A stretch of DNA of 37,743 bases from an uncultured Christensenellaceae bacterium (GTDB lineage: Bacteria > Bacillota > Clostridia > Christensenellales > UBA3700). The stretch is taken from contig CALWKV010000023.1 in NCBI GenBank assembly GCA_944381355.1, forward strand, positions 1 to 37,743, read 5' to 3'. Below are positions 8,201-14,974 of this stretch, in pieces; position 1 is the stretch's first letter, and every line of letters begins with the position of its first letter. Under the pieces are notes generated by a model. That model had not been told where the DNA came from. It saw nothing but the letters and a program-made list of their open reading frames with translations, and ran no database searches. Made by a program: the position numbers and the translations under genes.

Positions 8201-9137
8201 TGGTTATATAGTCCGAAGCGGAGGGAGCGTCGTCACCGTTGCCCGTGCCCTTGACGCCCGTGTACTTGCTGGGAGTGTAGGGGGAGGAGGTGGACGTCGT
8301 ATAGTCGAAGTCTGCGTCAGAGAGCTTCATCGTATACTTGGCTACGCTTTCGGTCTCTTTGAGTGCGCTGAAATCCTGAGCAGTCCATGCGGTCTCGTCC
8401 TCTTCGACGTCGGAGAGGTTTTCAAGCGTAACGCTGTCGAAGAACGCCCAGCCCTTGGTCATGGATTTCTCCATCTTGGAGCCGTTGCCCAGAGAGAGGA
8501 CCACGGTGATCGTCTGAGAGGAAATGTCGCTCGTCTCGATATAGACGTTGTATTCTTTCCATGCGCCCTCGGTGTCTATGGCTTCAAACGCCGCATAAGC
8601 CGCGCCGTTCACATAGATATAAGCGCCGCTTTTGCCTTCGTTGTACTCGCTGTCGCTCTTGTCGATGCCGATAGTCTTGACCCATACGCTGAGCTTGTAG
8701 TAAGACGACTTGTCCAGCGTTACGCTTGCGGACGTGTACTTGTAGACCGTTGCGACTTTGTTGTATATCATAAGGATATTGTCGTCTTCGCCGATCTTGC
8801 CCGGGTTTGCCGCGCCGCCGTAAGTCTTGCTGTTGGCGCGGTAAGTCTTGTCCTCGGTGCTGATGACGCCCGCGATAAGATTGTCGCTGCCGGTAGGGGT
8901 CTTATAGCTGTCGCTGGAGCTGGTGGAGGAGCCTGCCGCACCCGTCCAGTTGGTCGGGATCTGAGGATAGCTCGTGCCGTCAGCGCCGCTGAAACTGCCG
9001 TTGGTGAAAAGTTCGGAAGTAGATTCTTCTGTCGGACTCGTCGTAGTGTCGTCATTGCAAGCGACGAAAGATGCGACGAGAAGGATGCAGAGAATTGCCG
9101 AGATCACTGTGAGCAAAATTTTCTTGTTCCTTTTCAT
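5298..9137 (-). CDS. Large five-module surface lipoprotein with C-terminal membrane anchor
   Basis: A 1279-residue exported protein. Residues 1-27 form a lipoprotein signal (basic start, hydrophobic core, FVAC with Cys27). Five diverged modules of about 200 residues follow, at roughly 43-243, 267-466, 478-688, 699-922 and 941-1161. Each module tends to carry a P-NWTG type turn followed by AGV, then YKYTS..S..L....YY.LSVWV.T, a W..Y/I.(V/F)YV.T strand and a GYAFFD..T closing strand. This layout resembles beta-jelly-roll carbohydrate-binding modules. An acidic PE/T-rich linker (about 1201-1220) leads to a membrane helix at about 1224-1247 and a strongly basic tail. There is no LPXTG motif and no obvious enzyme domain. 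AAAGGTGG precedes the ATG. It is a single-gene unit. Glycan or surface binding is inferred; the protein itself I do not recognise. Confidence 0.85.
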   Translation of the reverse strand: MKRNKKILLTVISAILCILLVASFVACNDDTTTSPTEESTSELFTNGSFSGADGTSYPQIPTNWTGAAGSSTSSSDSYKTPTGSDNLIAGVISTEDKTYRANSKTYGGAANPGKIGEDDNILMIYNKVATVYKYTSASVTLDKSSYYKLSVWVKTIGIDKSDSEYNEGKSGAYIYVNGAAYAAFEAIDTEGAWKEYNVYIETSDISSQTITVVLSLGNGSKMEKSMTKGWAFFDSVTLENLSDVEEDETAWTAQDFSALKETESVAKYTMKLSDADFDYTTSTSSPYTPSKYTGVKGTGNGDDAPSASDYITKGILKTAETATVTDSASATDIAVTTHDGSQGRIYYQQNKKATAYGIRSTVATRFIGGEEYYRLSIWVRTVIADQSKGMSIKLTDGTTDSTVYFAAENINTAGEWKQIDIYVESNQFRYQDVYLEFWLGEGGADDTSTHVQGIFFADDMSLTEITAEEFAAATESETVFKHSFASELTADSLLNLANFGEAGGEDAITGRSSFGVVDTANWANGSYSSIDNPETPTSLATSVLVINNYLPSVYTLSNIYEKEDGTVSDGSYTVLPNSYYTFTMWIKTKDIDSSSGLTVSLVSYDDEKDFEDSKTTLSTFSSLNTENLSDYKSANNADYTEIRFFVQTGSEAAKIGFDISLGSGTANDSSSFVMGYAFVSTATVEKITASDYSSASTSTVLKTYSFTSTGGSAEVSSNGYFKNVDVKSTMETYGDDVYNADGVLTGALGVPTNWTASNTDSLKNGDVTAGVLDITNADQKAAAGLTVDEATFYDSMNMAGINATDYPNVLAISGDAAYFGYKSNTISLSSDSYYLVSVWAKMEANSVMTVSLDTTTKSANYSVSPITATDMGTDWQQYTFLVRTSATSVSANLNLYIGSENGLPGEVKTAYFTMASYTTLSEMTYNAVLDAATSDGSLGKTVFERSFNTDSFDSYTTSEGAASTPSNWTGAKIDDDASTDDVDLTAGVFNRKEGDWSLLDLDPDNAEDSVIVNAVYNNTDTNNVGDNVLVIYNKNANAYKYTSSSLTLKGDTYYRISVWVLTYGLEKDDSATIALKLNNLSYTFGKLTRTEDNDVKRAVNTSTYADDGTETVGSWTQYNFYVKTDADVTPTATLTLSLGYEDEENFVKGYAFFDNFTVDEISEEDFIDRKPVEGETEDTIDESLIADELVANNYRIVFTQDDADAEEEPEETEPTDPTNPAADYLWLWISSGVLGALIIVAVIVVLFRKFSKKSKKLVKSGSRKQSDAPAKSKKDKYTK

Positions 9138-9165
9138 TTAACCACCTTTGTGTTATTGATTTCCT

Positions 9166-9194
9166 ATTATAAACAGGCGCGTGCCTGCCTAACT
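9166..9194 (-). promoter_or_regulatory. Promoter of the large lipoprotein gene with dyad in its spacer
   Basis: The minus-strand -10 TATAAT is at 9166-9171. A perfect dyad CAGGC-GCGT-GCCTG (9174-9187) fills most of the spacer, and the -35 position (9189-9194) reads AGTTAG, a poor match. A regulator-dependent promoter is possible. Confidence 0.45.
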
Positions 9195-9322
9195 CTAATA
9201 ATTATATAGTACGCGCAAGATAAAATCAAATAAAAACGCGTATATTTATTATAAACTTTACGCGTTACAAACAAAAGTAAAATATTGTTAAAACACAGTT
9301 AAAACATTGCGATGAAAAACGT

Positions 9323-9757
9323 TCACCGCCTGCTGCTCCTGCCTCGCGCCGCGGGGTAGTGAAAGCCGAGCGCGCGAATTTGCGTAAGAAACGAAAACGC
9401 GCGCGATACCAACATTACCGAAGCAAGGCATATCAGAAATACCGCAAACCCTTTGGAAATACCGTCCGACGGTATTTTCTGAGCGGCGAAAGAGGAAAGC
9501 GCGCAGGTCGCCGACGCGGGAATGGCGATAAGCAAAGCCTTTTTTATGTCGAGCAGTTTGTTTTTTGCATGAATGACGCAGGCGATTATACTCATGGGAA
9601 TAAAGGAGATCAGATTTATCGCGGCGGCTTGTTTTGCGTTGACGTCGAGAAAAAGCGTGAGTACGGGAATAAGCAGAGTTCCTCCTCCCAGACCCATGCC
9701 TCCCATTATTCCCCCCGCAAGCCCTGCGAGAATATAAAATATCACATTGTGCGTCAT
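9323..9757 (-). CDS. TSUP (TauE/SafE) family permease, second half-size subunit
   Basis: A 144-residue membrane protein with about four hydrophobic segments and the TSUP glycine-rich signature near its N-terminus (GGIMGGMGLGGGTLLIPVLTL). TSUP proteins export or import sulfonates, sulfite and other small organic anions. Full-length members have about 250 residues built from two homologous halves; here each half is a separate gene. Its ATG overlaps the stop of the preceding half (ATGA at 9754-9757), so the two are translationally coupled and probably form a heterodimer. The basic tail (RGRSSRR) is likely cytoplasmic. The substrate is unknown. Confidence 0.85.
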   Translation of the reverse strand: MTHNVIFYILAGLAGGIMGGMGLGGGTLLIPVLTLFLDVNAKQAAAINLISFIPMSIIACVIHAKNKLLDIKKALLIAIPASATCALSSFAAQKIPSDGISKGFAVFLICLASVMLVSRAFSFLTQIRALGFHYPAARGRSSRR

Positions 9758-10146
9758 CTTGTCAGCATCCTTATTCCTGCGGCAAGCATTACGGCGTAAA
9801 ATATAAATTCGAGCAGTCCTGACGATATCTTTTTCAGCAGAAAAGAGCCGACGATGCCTCCTGCTACGACCGCGCCTCCCACATAATATCCGAAAGACGG
9901 GTCAAAATTCCCGTTGGCGATGTATATCGCGGCACTTATAGCCGAAAGAGGTAAGATCGCCGCCACAGCCGTCGCGTGTGCTTTTTTCGTGTCCTCTCCG
10001 CAGAAAAGCGTGTACGCAGGCACGGCGAGCATTCCTCCTCCGCCGCCGAACAGACCGTTGGCGACTCCCGTCAGCAGGGCAGAAAAAACTGTTGCCGTAA
10101 CAGCGGTTTTTTTATGCGTGGCAATAAACTTTTTCAGCTTTTCCAT
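9754..10146 (-). CDS. TSUP (TauE/SafE) family permease, first half-size subunit
   Basis: A 130-residue protein with a short basic N-terminus and about four hydrophobic segments. It carries the second glycine-rich TSUP signature of the pair (GLFGGGGGMLAVPAYTLF, about residues 31-48). It is upstream of and overlaps its partner half-gene by 4 bp. No Shine-Dalgarno sequence precedes the ATG. Two half-size TSUP genes in tandem are common in Clostridia, so this looks like an ancestral arrangement and not a frameshifted gene: each half starts and ends cleanly and the frames differ. The function is anion transport by family; the substrate cannot be told. Confidence 0.85.
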   Translation of the reverse strand: MEKLKKFIATHKKTAVTATVFSALLTGVANGLFGGGGGMLAVPAYTLFCGEDTKKAHATAVAAILPLSAISAAIYIANGNFDPSFGYYVGGAVVAGGIVGSFLLKKISSGLLEFIFYAVMLAAGIRMLTR

Positions 10147-10352
10147 ATGGTTTATCGTGTGTAGCGACGCGTGAAATATTCTTCGGTTGCAGATATGAAC
10201 TTATGTAAATATGAAAATATTCCTGAACGATGATTCCGACAGCTTACGCATGCAGATATGAAAAGACGTAGATATGACGAATCTTTTACCGTTTAGTGCA
10301 TAAATCCTCTGCGGGGTGAATATTGTGTACAAGAAATGACGAGGGGCTTGAG

Positions 10353-10643
10353 ATGTCTGATTTGGTTGACGAGAGAGCGGCAAAGGAAGGGGAATATATC
10401 GTGCTGAACGGGGCAACGGTGAGAGAATGCGCCAAGGCGTTCGGCGTAGGTAAAAGCACCGTGCACAGCGACGTCACGAAAAAGCTGAGGACTGTCGACC
10501 CAGATCTCGCGGACGATGTAAAGAGGGTGCTTGAAGTTAATCTGTCTCAAAGACATCTGAGAGGAGGAGACAGCACCAAAAGAATGTACGAACAAAGAAA
10601 AACCCGCGTCATACCGACACGGGCAGGAAAAATATCAGATTGA
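10353..10643 (+). CDS. spoIIID: SpoIIID, mother-cell sporulation transcription factor
   Basis: A 96-residue DNA-binding protein closely matching SpoIIID, the sigma-E-dependent switch regulator of the mother cell. The start at 10353 (MSDLVDERA) fits the family, and GAGGGG lies upstream of it; an upstream in-frame ATG would add ten unrelated residues. The helix-turn-helix spans about residues 24-45 (TVRECAKAFGVGKSTVHSDV). The family hallmarks NPDLA/DPDLADDVK and SQRHLRGGDSTK follow. The basic C-terminal segment (YEQRKTRVIPTR) contributes to DNA binding in Bacillus SpoIIID. Its presence is the best single sign that the organism forms endospores. The gene is convergent with the TtcA-like gene. 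I could not make out a convincing sigma-E promoter. Confidence 0.95.
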   Translation: MSDLVDERAAKEGEYIVLNGATVRECAKAFGVGKSTVHSDVTKKLRTVDPDLADDVKRVLEVNLSQRHLRGGDSTKRMYEQRKTRVIPTRAGKISD

Positions 10644-10672
10644 CGCAAAGAAGGCAAGCGACGGAGAAAACT

Positions 10673-11434
10673 TCATTCGTCGTCGCGCATGTCCTTGCGG
10701 ACGTAATTCACGCACTTGTCCCAGAGGTTGTTGCGATCGGGATTGTAAAGAGCCGAAAGCATGAGCTTTTTTGCGTCCTTAAAACGGGAGTCAAGTTCTT
10801 CGACAAGGTTTTTCATATCTTCGCGGCGCGTGTGCTTGTCCACGGGACACGGGTTGTGAACGATCGGCAGATCGTATCTTCTGCAAAGACCTGCAAGATA
10901 TTTTTCCTCCGCATATATAAACGGACGTATCAGAGTTATACCCGTTCTGTCCATAACGCTGACGGGCATGAAAGTCGACAGCCGTCCCTCGTGCAGCAGG
11001 CTGAGGAAAAACGTGTCCAGTATGTCATCCGCATGATGCGCGAGAGCGAGTTTGTTGCAGCCGTGCGCTATCGCCGCAGAGTTGAGTGCGCCGCGGCGCA
11101 TTTTGGAGCACAGACTGCACGGAGATTTTTCTTTGCGTTCGTCGAATATTATCTGCGCGATCTGCGTGTGTTCTATCACGAGCGGAACGTCTACGCTTTC
11201 GCAATACGCGCAGAGTTTTTCCACTTCGGACTTGTTCGTGTCCGAAAATCCGAGATCGATATTGATCGCAACGAGTCCGAATTTTTCGGGCGCGAATTTT
11301 TTGTACGCGGCGAGTACCGCGAGCAGAGCCGTGCTGTCTTTGCCGCCGCTTACCCCCACGGCGATTTTGTCGCCGTCGGATATCATGTTGTAGTCGTTTA
11401 TCGCCTTTCTCGTGAGGCTGAGAAGTCTTTGCAT
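10673..11434 (-). CDS. TtcA-like tRNA 2-thiolation protein (PP-loop ATPase)
   Basis: A 253-residue cytosolic protein of the TtcA/TtuA family, which adenylates a tRNA base and replaces oxygen by sulfur, using an iron-sulfur cluster. The PP-loop SGGKDST is at about residues 29-35. A CSLC cysteine pair follows at about 109-112, and a third cysteine (NPCP) at about 199, the arrangement that holds the [4Fe-4S] cluster. The HHADD segment (about 135-139) is also typical. TtcA itself thiolates C32 of tRNA; the exact target here is inferred. No Shine-Dalgarno sequence is present, and a promoter (TTGCAA-N17-TATTAT) places the transcription start at the A of the ATG, so the mRNA may be leaderless. Confidence 0.88.
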   Translation of the reverse strand: MQRLLSLTRKAINDYNMISDGDKIAVGVSGGKDSTALLAVLAAYKKFAPEKFGLVAINIDLGFSDTNKSEVEKLCAYCESVDVPLVIEHTQIAQIIFDERKEKSPCSLCSKMRRGALNSAAIAHGCNKLALAHHADDILDTFFLSLLHEGRLSTFMPVSVMDRTGITLIRPFIYAEEKYLAGLCRRYDLPIVHNPCPVDKHTRREDMKNLVEELDSRFKDAKKLMLSALYNPDRNNLWDKCVNYVRKDMRDDE

Positions 11435-11440
11435 AACAAT

Positions 11441-11469
11441 ATAATAGAATAAATCCGGGTTTATTGCAA
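11441..11469 (-). promoter_or_regulatory. Promoter of the TtcA-like gene, apparently leaderless
   Basis: Minus-strand TTGCAA (11464-11469), 17-bp spacer, TATTAT (11441-11446), then six bases to the ATG at 11434. The predicted +1 coincides with the start codon. Confidence 0.6.
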
Positions 11470-11495
11470 CAAAAAATAATATTTAGAGCATAGCG

Positions 11496-11524
11496 TTGAC
11501 TTAACAGGAAAGATTCTATATAAT
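11496..11524 (+). promoter_or_regulatory. Promoter overlapping the start of the small-multidrug-export gene
   Basis: TTGACT (11496-11501), 17-bp spacer, TATAAT (11519-11524). The -10 ends 2 bp before the ATG at 11527 and 14 bp before an in-frame ATG at 11539. Confidence 0.65.
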
Positions 11525-11526
11525 AT

Positions 11527-12384
11527 ATGAGTAAAACTATGACAGACGCTATCATCAATTTTTTTGAGAATACTCTTAAGAACGACGTGCTGACTCTGAT
11601 CGTCATCGCCGTCATTCCCATTATCGAGCTGAGGGGAAGCATTCCCGTCGGTGTCGCGATGGGCATGCCTCTCTGGGAATCGTTTTTATGGGCGTGGATC
11701 GGTTCTTCGCTCGTATGCCCGATACTTCTTCTGATATTGAGACCCGTGCTTGACTGGATGAAAAAGACGAAGTGGTTCCGTTCGCTCGCTCTTGCGGTCG
11801 AAGGCACTTTCCGTTCGAGGGCGGACAAAGTGGTCAACGAAGCAGAGAGGAACGACCCGAAAAAGATGAAAAAGAAGATGTTTGGCGTTTACGCTTTCGT
11901 TGCCGTTCCTCTGCCTCTGACGGGAGTGTGGACGGGCACTGCCGTTGCGGCGTTTCTCGACATGCCGTTCTGGAAGGCGCTTGTCAGCGTGATTCTGGGC
12001 AATCTGACGGCGGGAGCGATTGTCACCACGCTGACGTATTTCTTCAAGGATTACGTCGATATCATTCTGACAGTTTTCCTGATAATAGTGCTTGCGGTGC
12101 TCGTTTTCTATATCTGTATGGTCGCTTTCAAGATATACAAGAACAAAAAGGCTGAAAGCGTGAAAAAAGACGCAGACGTTTGCTCCGGGCAAGACTCCGC
12201 GGACGAGAAGTGCAAAGAGAACCTTTCAGAAGAAAGCGCTCCCGTCGCAGACGCAGAGTCTGACGGCGAGACAAAAAGACGGGGAGGGGAACAGGCTGTC
12301 AAGGACGAGGCTCCTCCGCAAAAGGACGACGCAGACGAGCCGAGAGAGCTGGTTGCAAAAACCCAACGGGACAGGCGCGAGTAG
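11527..12384 (+). CDS. Small multidrug export protein family (COG2426-type) membrane protein
   Basis: A 285-residue protein with about four to five hydrophobic segments in residues 20-205. It carries the family pattern IPIIELRGSIPVGVAMGMPLW near residue 30 and YAFVAVPLPLTGVWTGT-AAF near 123. The family (Sm_multidrug_ex) is named for export, but transport has hardly been tested. The last 80 residues are a highly charged, probably disordered tail (rich in K, D, E and S) that most relatives lack. Start choice is uncertain: the promoter at 11496-11524 would begin transcription near 11531, which leaves ATG 11527 outside the mRNA and favours ATG 11539 (four residues shorter) on a very short leader without a Shine-Dalgarno sequence. 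The longer frame is reported. Confidence 0.8.
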   Translation: MSKTMTDAIINFFENTLKNDVLTLIVIAVIPIIELRGSIPVGVAMGMPLWESFLWAWIGSSLVCPILLLILRPVLDWMKKTKWFRSLALAVEGTFRSRADKVVNEAERNDPKKMKKKMFGVYAFVAVPLPLTGVWTGTAVAAFLDMPFWKALVSVILGNLTAGAIVTTLTYFFKDYVDIILTVFLIIVLAVLVFYICMVAFKIYKNKKAESVKKDADVCSGQDSADEKCKENLSEESAPVADAESDGETKRRGGEQAVKDEAPPQKDDADEPRELVAKTQRDRRE

Positions 12385-12508
12385 AGCGGCGGGAAGATCG
12401 GAACGATCTCTGACGGAGCATAAACAGAAGTTGCGCGAAAACTATCCTCCAACCGGGCGTTGATCGCGCAGGAGCGTAGCGATCGGTAGACGGGATTTAC
12501 GGGAATAA

Positions 12509-12539
12509 ATAAGGACGGGGAGCTTGCCCCGTCCTTTTT
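12509..12539. terminator. Bidirectional terminator between the export-family and DegV genes
   Basis: AAGGACGGGG (12511-12520) pairs with CCCCGTCCTT around the loop AGCTTG, followed by Ts. It lies between convergent genes. Confidence 0.88.
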
Positions 12540-12552
12540 GAGTTTTGATTTT

Positions 12553-13437
12553 TTATATTTCTCTGTCGGAACACAACAGTACCACAGCGAGCATCCCCGC
12601 TCCGACGTGAGATCCGATGACGGAGCCTACGTCGAAGATCATCGTGTTTGAGACGCCGAGTTCTTCCTTGACGATTTTCTCGAGAGCGAGTGCGTCGTCG
12701 TATGCGTCCGCATGACCTATGGCAACGAGTTTCTGTTGTTCCGGGGGGAGCATTTTCTTTTTGGCAAGTTCGACAACGCTGCGAATGGCACGCTTTTTGG
12801 AAATCGCTTTGGTTACGGGGATCAGCTGACCTTCGCTGTCTATGTGAAGTATCGGCTTTATGTGCAGGGTGGAGCCTATGAACGCCTCTGCCTTGCTGAC
12901 TCTGCCTGTGCGGCAGAGGTGATTTATATCCTCGATGGTAAAGAATCCGCACGCTTTACCCGAAAGCTCCTGTGCAAGAGCTACGCATTCGTCATAGCTG
13001 GCGCCGTCGTCTCTTGCTCGCAGAGCATAATATGCGATAAGACCTTCTACGAAACATGCGGCTTTAGAATCTATGACCGTGATCCTGCGCTCGGGGAATG
13101 CCTTCATCAGTTCCTGCGCCGCTGCAAATATCTGATCGAAAGTGCCGCTCAGCCTGGAAGAAAAACCTATATGGATTATGTCGTGTCCCGCTTTGAGTAT
13201 GGGAATGAAAAACTCCGTCGCGGTATATGCCGTGACCATTGCGGTGGTCGGAAGATCTTCTTTTGACTTAGCGTTGCGGCAGGCGTCGTAAAATTCTTTC
13301 GGGGAAAGTTTTGAGTTCTCGCCGTCGTAATCTTTGCCGCAGACGCTGTACGACATCGGTATAACCGCAAAGTCTTTTTCCTCGAGTGAAGAAGGGTAGT
13401 CGCTGGTCGCTTCTGTCGTGATAAAATAGTTACACAT
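12553..13437 (-). CDS. DegV family fatty-acid-binding protein
   Basis: A 294-residue cytosolic protein of the DegV/FakB family. These proteins bind a fatty acid and, when partnered with the FakA kinase, present it for phosphorylation; FakA is not in this window. The N-terminal YFITTEATSDYPSSL and the SSRLSGTFDQ and IGSTLHIKPIL segments are family landmarks. The start at 13437 (MCNYF) is chosen because AAGG lies just upstream and the family begins here; a longer frame would add 23 unrelated residues. It is transcribed alone from TTGACT-N17-TATTAT at 13505-13533, with a leader of about 60 nt. Which fatty acid it binds cannot be told. Confidence 0.9.
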   Translation of the reverse strand: MCNYFITTEATSDYPSSLEEKDFAVIPMSYSVCGKDYDGENSKLSPKEFYDACRNAKSKEDLPTTAMVTAYTATEFFIPILKAGHDIIHIGFSSRLSGTFDQIFAAAQELMKAFPERRITVIDSKAACFVEGLIAYYALRARDDGASYDECVALAQELSGKACGFFTIEDINHLCRTGRVSKAEAFIGSTLHIKPILHIDSEGQLIPVTKAISKKRAIRSVVELAKKKMLPPEQQKLVAIGHADAYDDALALEKIVKEELGVSNTMIFDVGSVIGSHVGAGMLAVVLLCSDREI

Positions 13438-13504
13438 ATAAAACATCCTTGTTGTTTTTATTACATTTATTGTGAATACGTACGCTTTTTGTACGGATAA
13501 TATC

Positions 13505-13533
13505 ATAATACATTATCAATAAAGATAAGTCAA
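13505..13533 (-). promoter_or_regulatory. Promoter of the DegV gene
   Basis: Minus-strand TTGACT (13528-13533) and TATTAT (13505-13510), 17-bp spacer. Confidence 0.65.
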
Positions 13534-13539
13534 TTATAA

Positions 13540-13735
13540 TTTATTTAAGGCGGTTTTTTGATTTTTAAGTCGGGCAGGAGTGTAAAGACGTTGACTCACG
13601 GCGGAATTGTTCGATCCGGAAAAGACTTTCGGCGGTTCAGGAACAAAAGAAACCCGCGTATGATTTTCTGCCTGAACGCCGATCGGTCGGGGAAAACCGG
13701 AACGCAAAAAAGTGCACGAATACAATGTCAAAACG
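13540..13735. repeat. Possible interspersed repeat element with internal hairpin
   Basis: This non-coding stretch between divergent genes holds CGGCGGTTCAGG (13630-13641) and CCTGAACGCCG (13671-13681), an inverted repeat with one extra base and a 29-nt loop. The minus-strand conceptual peptide (around SQRLYTPARLKNQKTA) reminds me of short spurious proteins that recur in gut Clostridia genomes, which would fit a dispersed repeat. No second copy is in the window, so this is only a suggestion. Confidence 0.3.
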
Positions 13736-13919
13736 GCGTTATTTTTATCGAAAAGTGCGGTTTAATGCAAAAATTATGGACATATTTGGGTTTTTATGTT
13801 CAAATATAATTTTATTTGCCGCGACATTTTACTTGATTTTTACGCACATTTAATATAAACTATACATTGACCCGAGGAAATTAATAATAAAAAGGGTAGT
13901 TGTTATAAAGGAGAAGAAT
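13736..13919. other. AT-rich upstream region of the lipoprotein gene
   Basis: No gene is visible. A possible weak promoter (TTGATT 13833-13838, TATAAA 13854-13859, only 15 bp apart) and AAAGGAG just before the ATG at 13920 are the only signals seen. Confidence 0.4.
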
Positions 13920-14924
13920 ATGAAAAAGTTTACCGCAATCATTGCAATTATTCTCGTGGTAGCGTTTGTCGGTGTCATCGCTGTCGGCTGTAAGGACGAA
14001 GTTCCTACCGACTTGGAGACCAGACCTTATTACGCCGAAGGTTTCGGCGATACCACAGGTCTCACCCCCACGAAGGCTATCAGCGCAGATATGTCCGCAG
14101 TAGATATGCTTCTTGCAGGCGTTGACAACTATTACGGCGCAGATTACGTCGCATCTCTCAGCGAAGGCAAGATCACGACCGAAGTTATCGGTATCAGCCT
14201 TACCCAGTTCGTTCAGTCTATGACGATCAGAGAGGGCAGCGCTAACGGAGATTACCGTCAGTTCAGCGACAACCAGTCCGGCAGTATCAAGGACGACTCC
14301 TCGCTCCCCATCGAGATACTTATCAGGGAGGAGACCGGCTATACCAAGACCGGAAGCACCGAGGACATAAAGTTCCACAGCGGTCTGAAGAAGGAAATGG
14401 GTGCAGGCACGATCGACAGAAACGGCGAGACTGCATATGCGATCTTCTTTGACGAGGGCAAGACTTTCCAGGCAACCGAGACTTTCACCAACATCAATGA
14501 TTACGCTGATGCTAAGGCGGCTAACCCCACCAAGATCTGGATGTACGAGATCGACGCCAACACCGTTATCGCAGACAAGTGCACGGCTCCTACTCCCGTT
14601 GACGGCGGCTACACCTTTAAGATCGTGGCAGACCCCAACACCTCTACGACCGAGTATCAGAAGCAGATGATGTACATGCTCAAAGAGCAGTCCGGTATCA
14701 GCCCCAGCGCGTTCAGATTCGACGCTATCGAGCTTGACATAACGATGAGCGACAACGGCTTCATCACCAAGGTCGACCTCGTTGAGACCTACACGATGAC
14801 CCTCAAAGTCATCTTCACCATCAACATCACGATCAGCCTCAAGTCCACGAGATATATCTCCTACAAGGACACCGAGACCGGTATGACCCCCGCAGATCTC
14901 GACACCTATATGGCTAGATTCTGA
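13920..14924 (+). CDS. Lipoprotein of unknown function
   Basis: A 334-residue exported protein. Residues 1-24 are a lipoprotein signal (MKKF, hydrophobic core, AVGC with Cys24). The mature part has no motif I recognise. It is mixed polar with alternating hydrophobic residues towards the C-terminus (about 270-315, YTMTLKVIFTINITISLK), which suggests a beta-rich fold like other clostridial substrate- or cell-wall-associated lipoproteins. AAAGGAGAAG precedes the ATG and a strong terminator follows, so it is a one-gene unit. Its synonymous codons favour C-ending forms (ACC, ATC, AAC), as in the pckG gene, which suggests strong expression. Confidence 0.8.
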   Translation: MKKFTAIIAIILVVAFVGVIAVGCKDEVPTDLETRPYYAEGFGDTTGLTPTKAISADMSAVDMLLAGVDNYYGADYVASLSEGKITTEVIGISLTQFVQSMTIREGSANGDYRQFSDNQSGSIKDDSSLPIEILIREETGYTKTGSTEDIKFHSGLKKEMGAGTIDRNGETAYAIFFDEGKTFQATETFTNINDYADAKAANPTKIWMYEIDANTVIADKCTAPTPVDGGYTFKIVADPNTSTTEYQKQMMYMLKEQSGISPSAFRFDAIELDITMSDNGFITKVDLVETYTMTLKVIFTINITISLKSTRYISYKDTETGMTPADLDTYMARF

Positions 14925-14944
14925 TAAGAAAAAAGAAAGATAAG

Positions 14945-14974
14945 ATATCCGTCCGCAAGGGCGGATATTTTTTT
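14945..14974 (+). terminator. Terminator of the lipoprotein gene
   Basis: ATATCCGTCC and GGGCGGATAT pair around a short GCAA loop (one G-U), followed by a run of Ts. Confidence 0.88.

Noticed and set aside
7692-9209. Plus-strand frame of 505 codons opposite the large lipoprotein gene
   Set aside because: It is a shadow of the strongly biased codons of the real gene on the other strand; no ribosome site and no protein-like motif.
10201-10352. Possible sigma-E promoter before spoIIID
   Set aside because: GCATAAA and AATATTGT are at roughly suitable spacing, but the match to the sigma-E consensus is too loose to report.
13600-13640. GTTCGATCC resembling a tRNA T-loop
   Set aside because: No acceptor or anticodon stems could be built around it.
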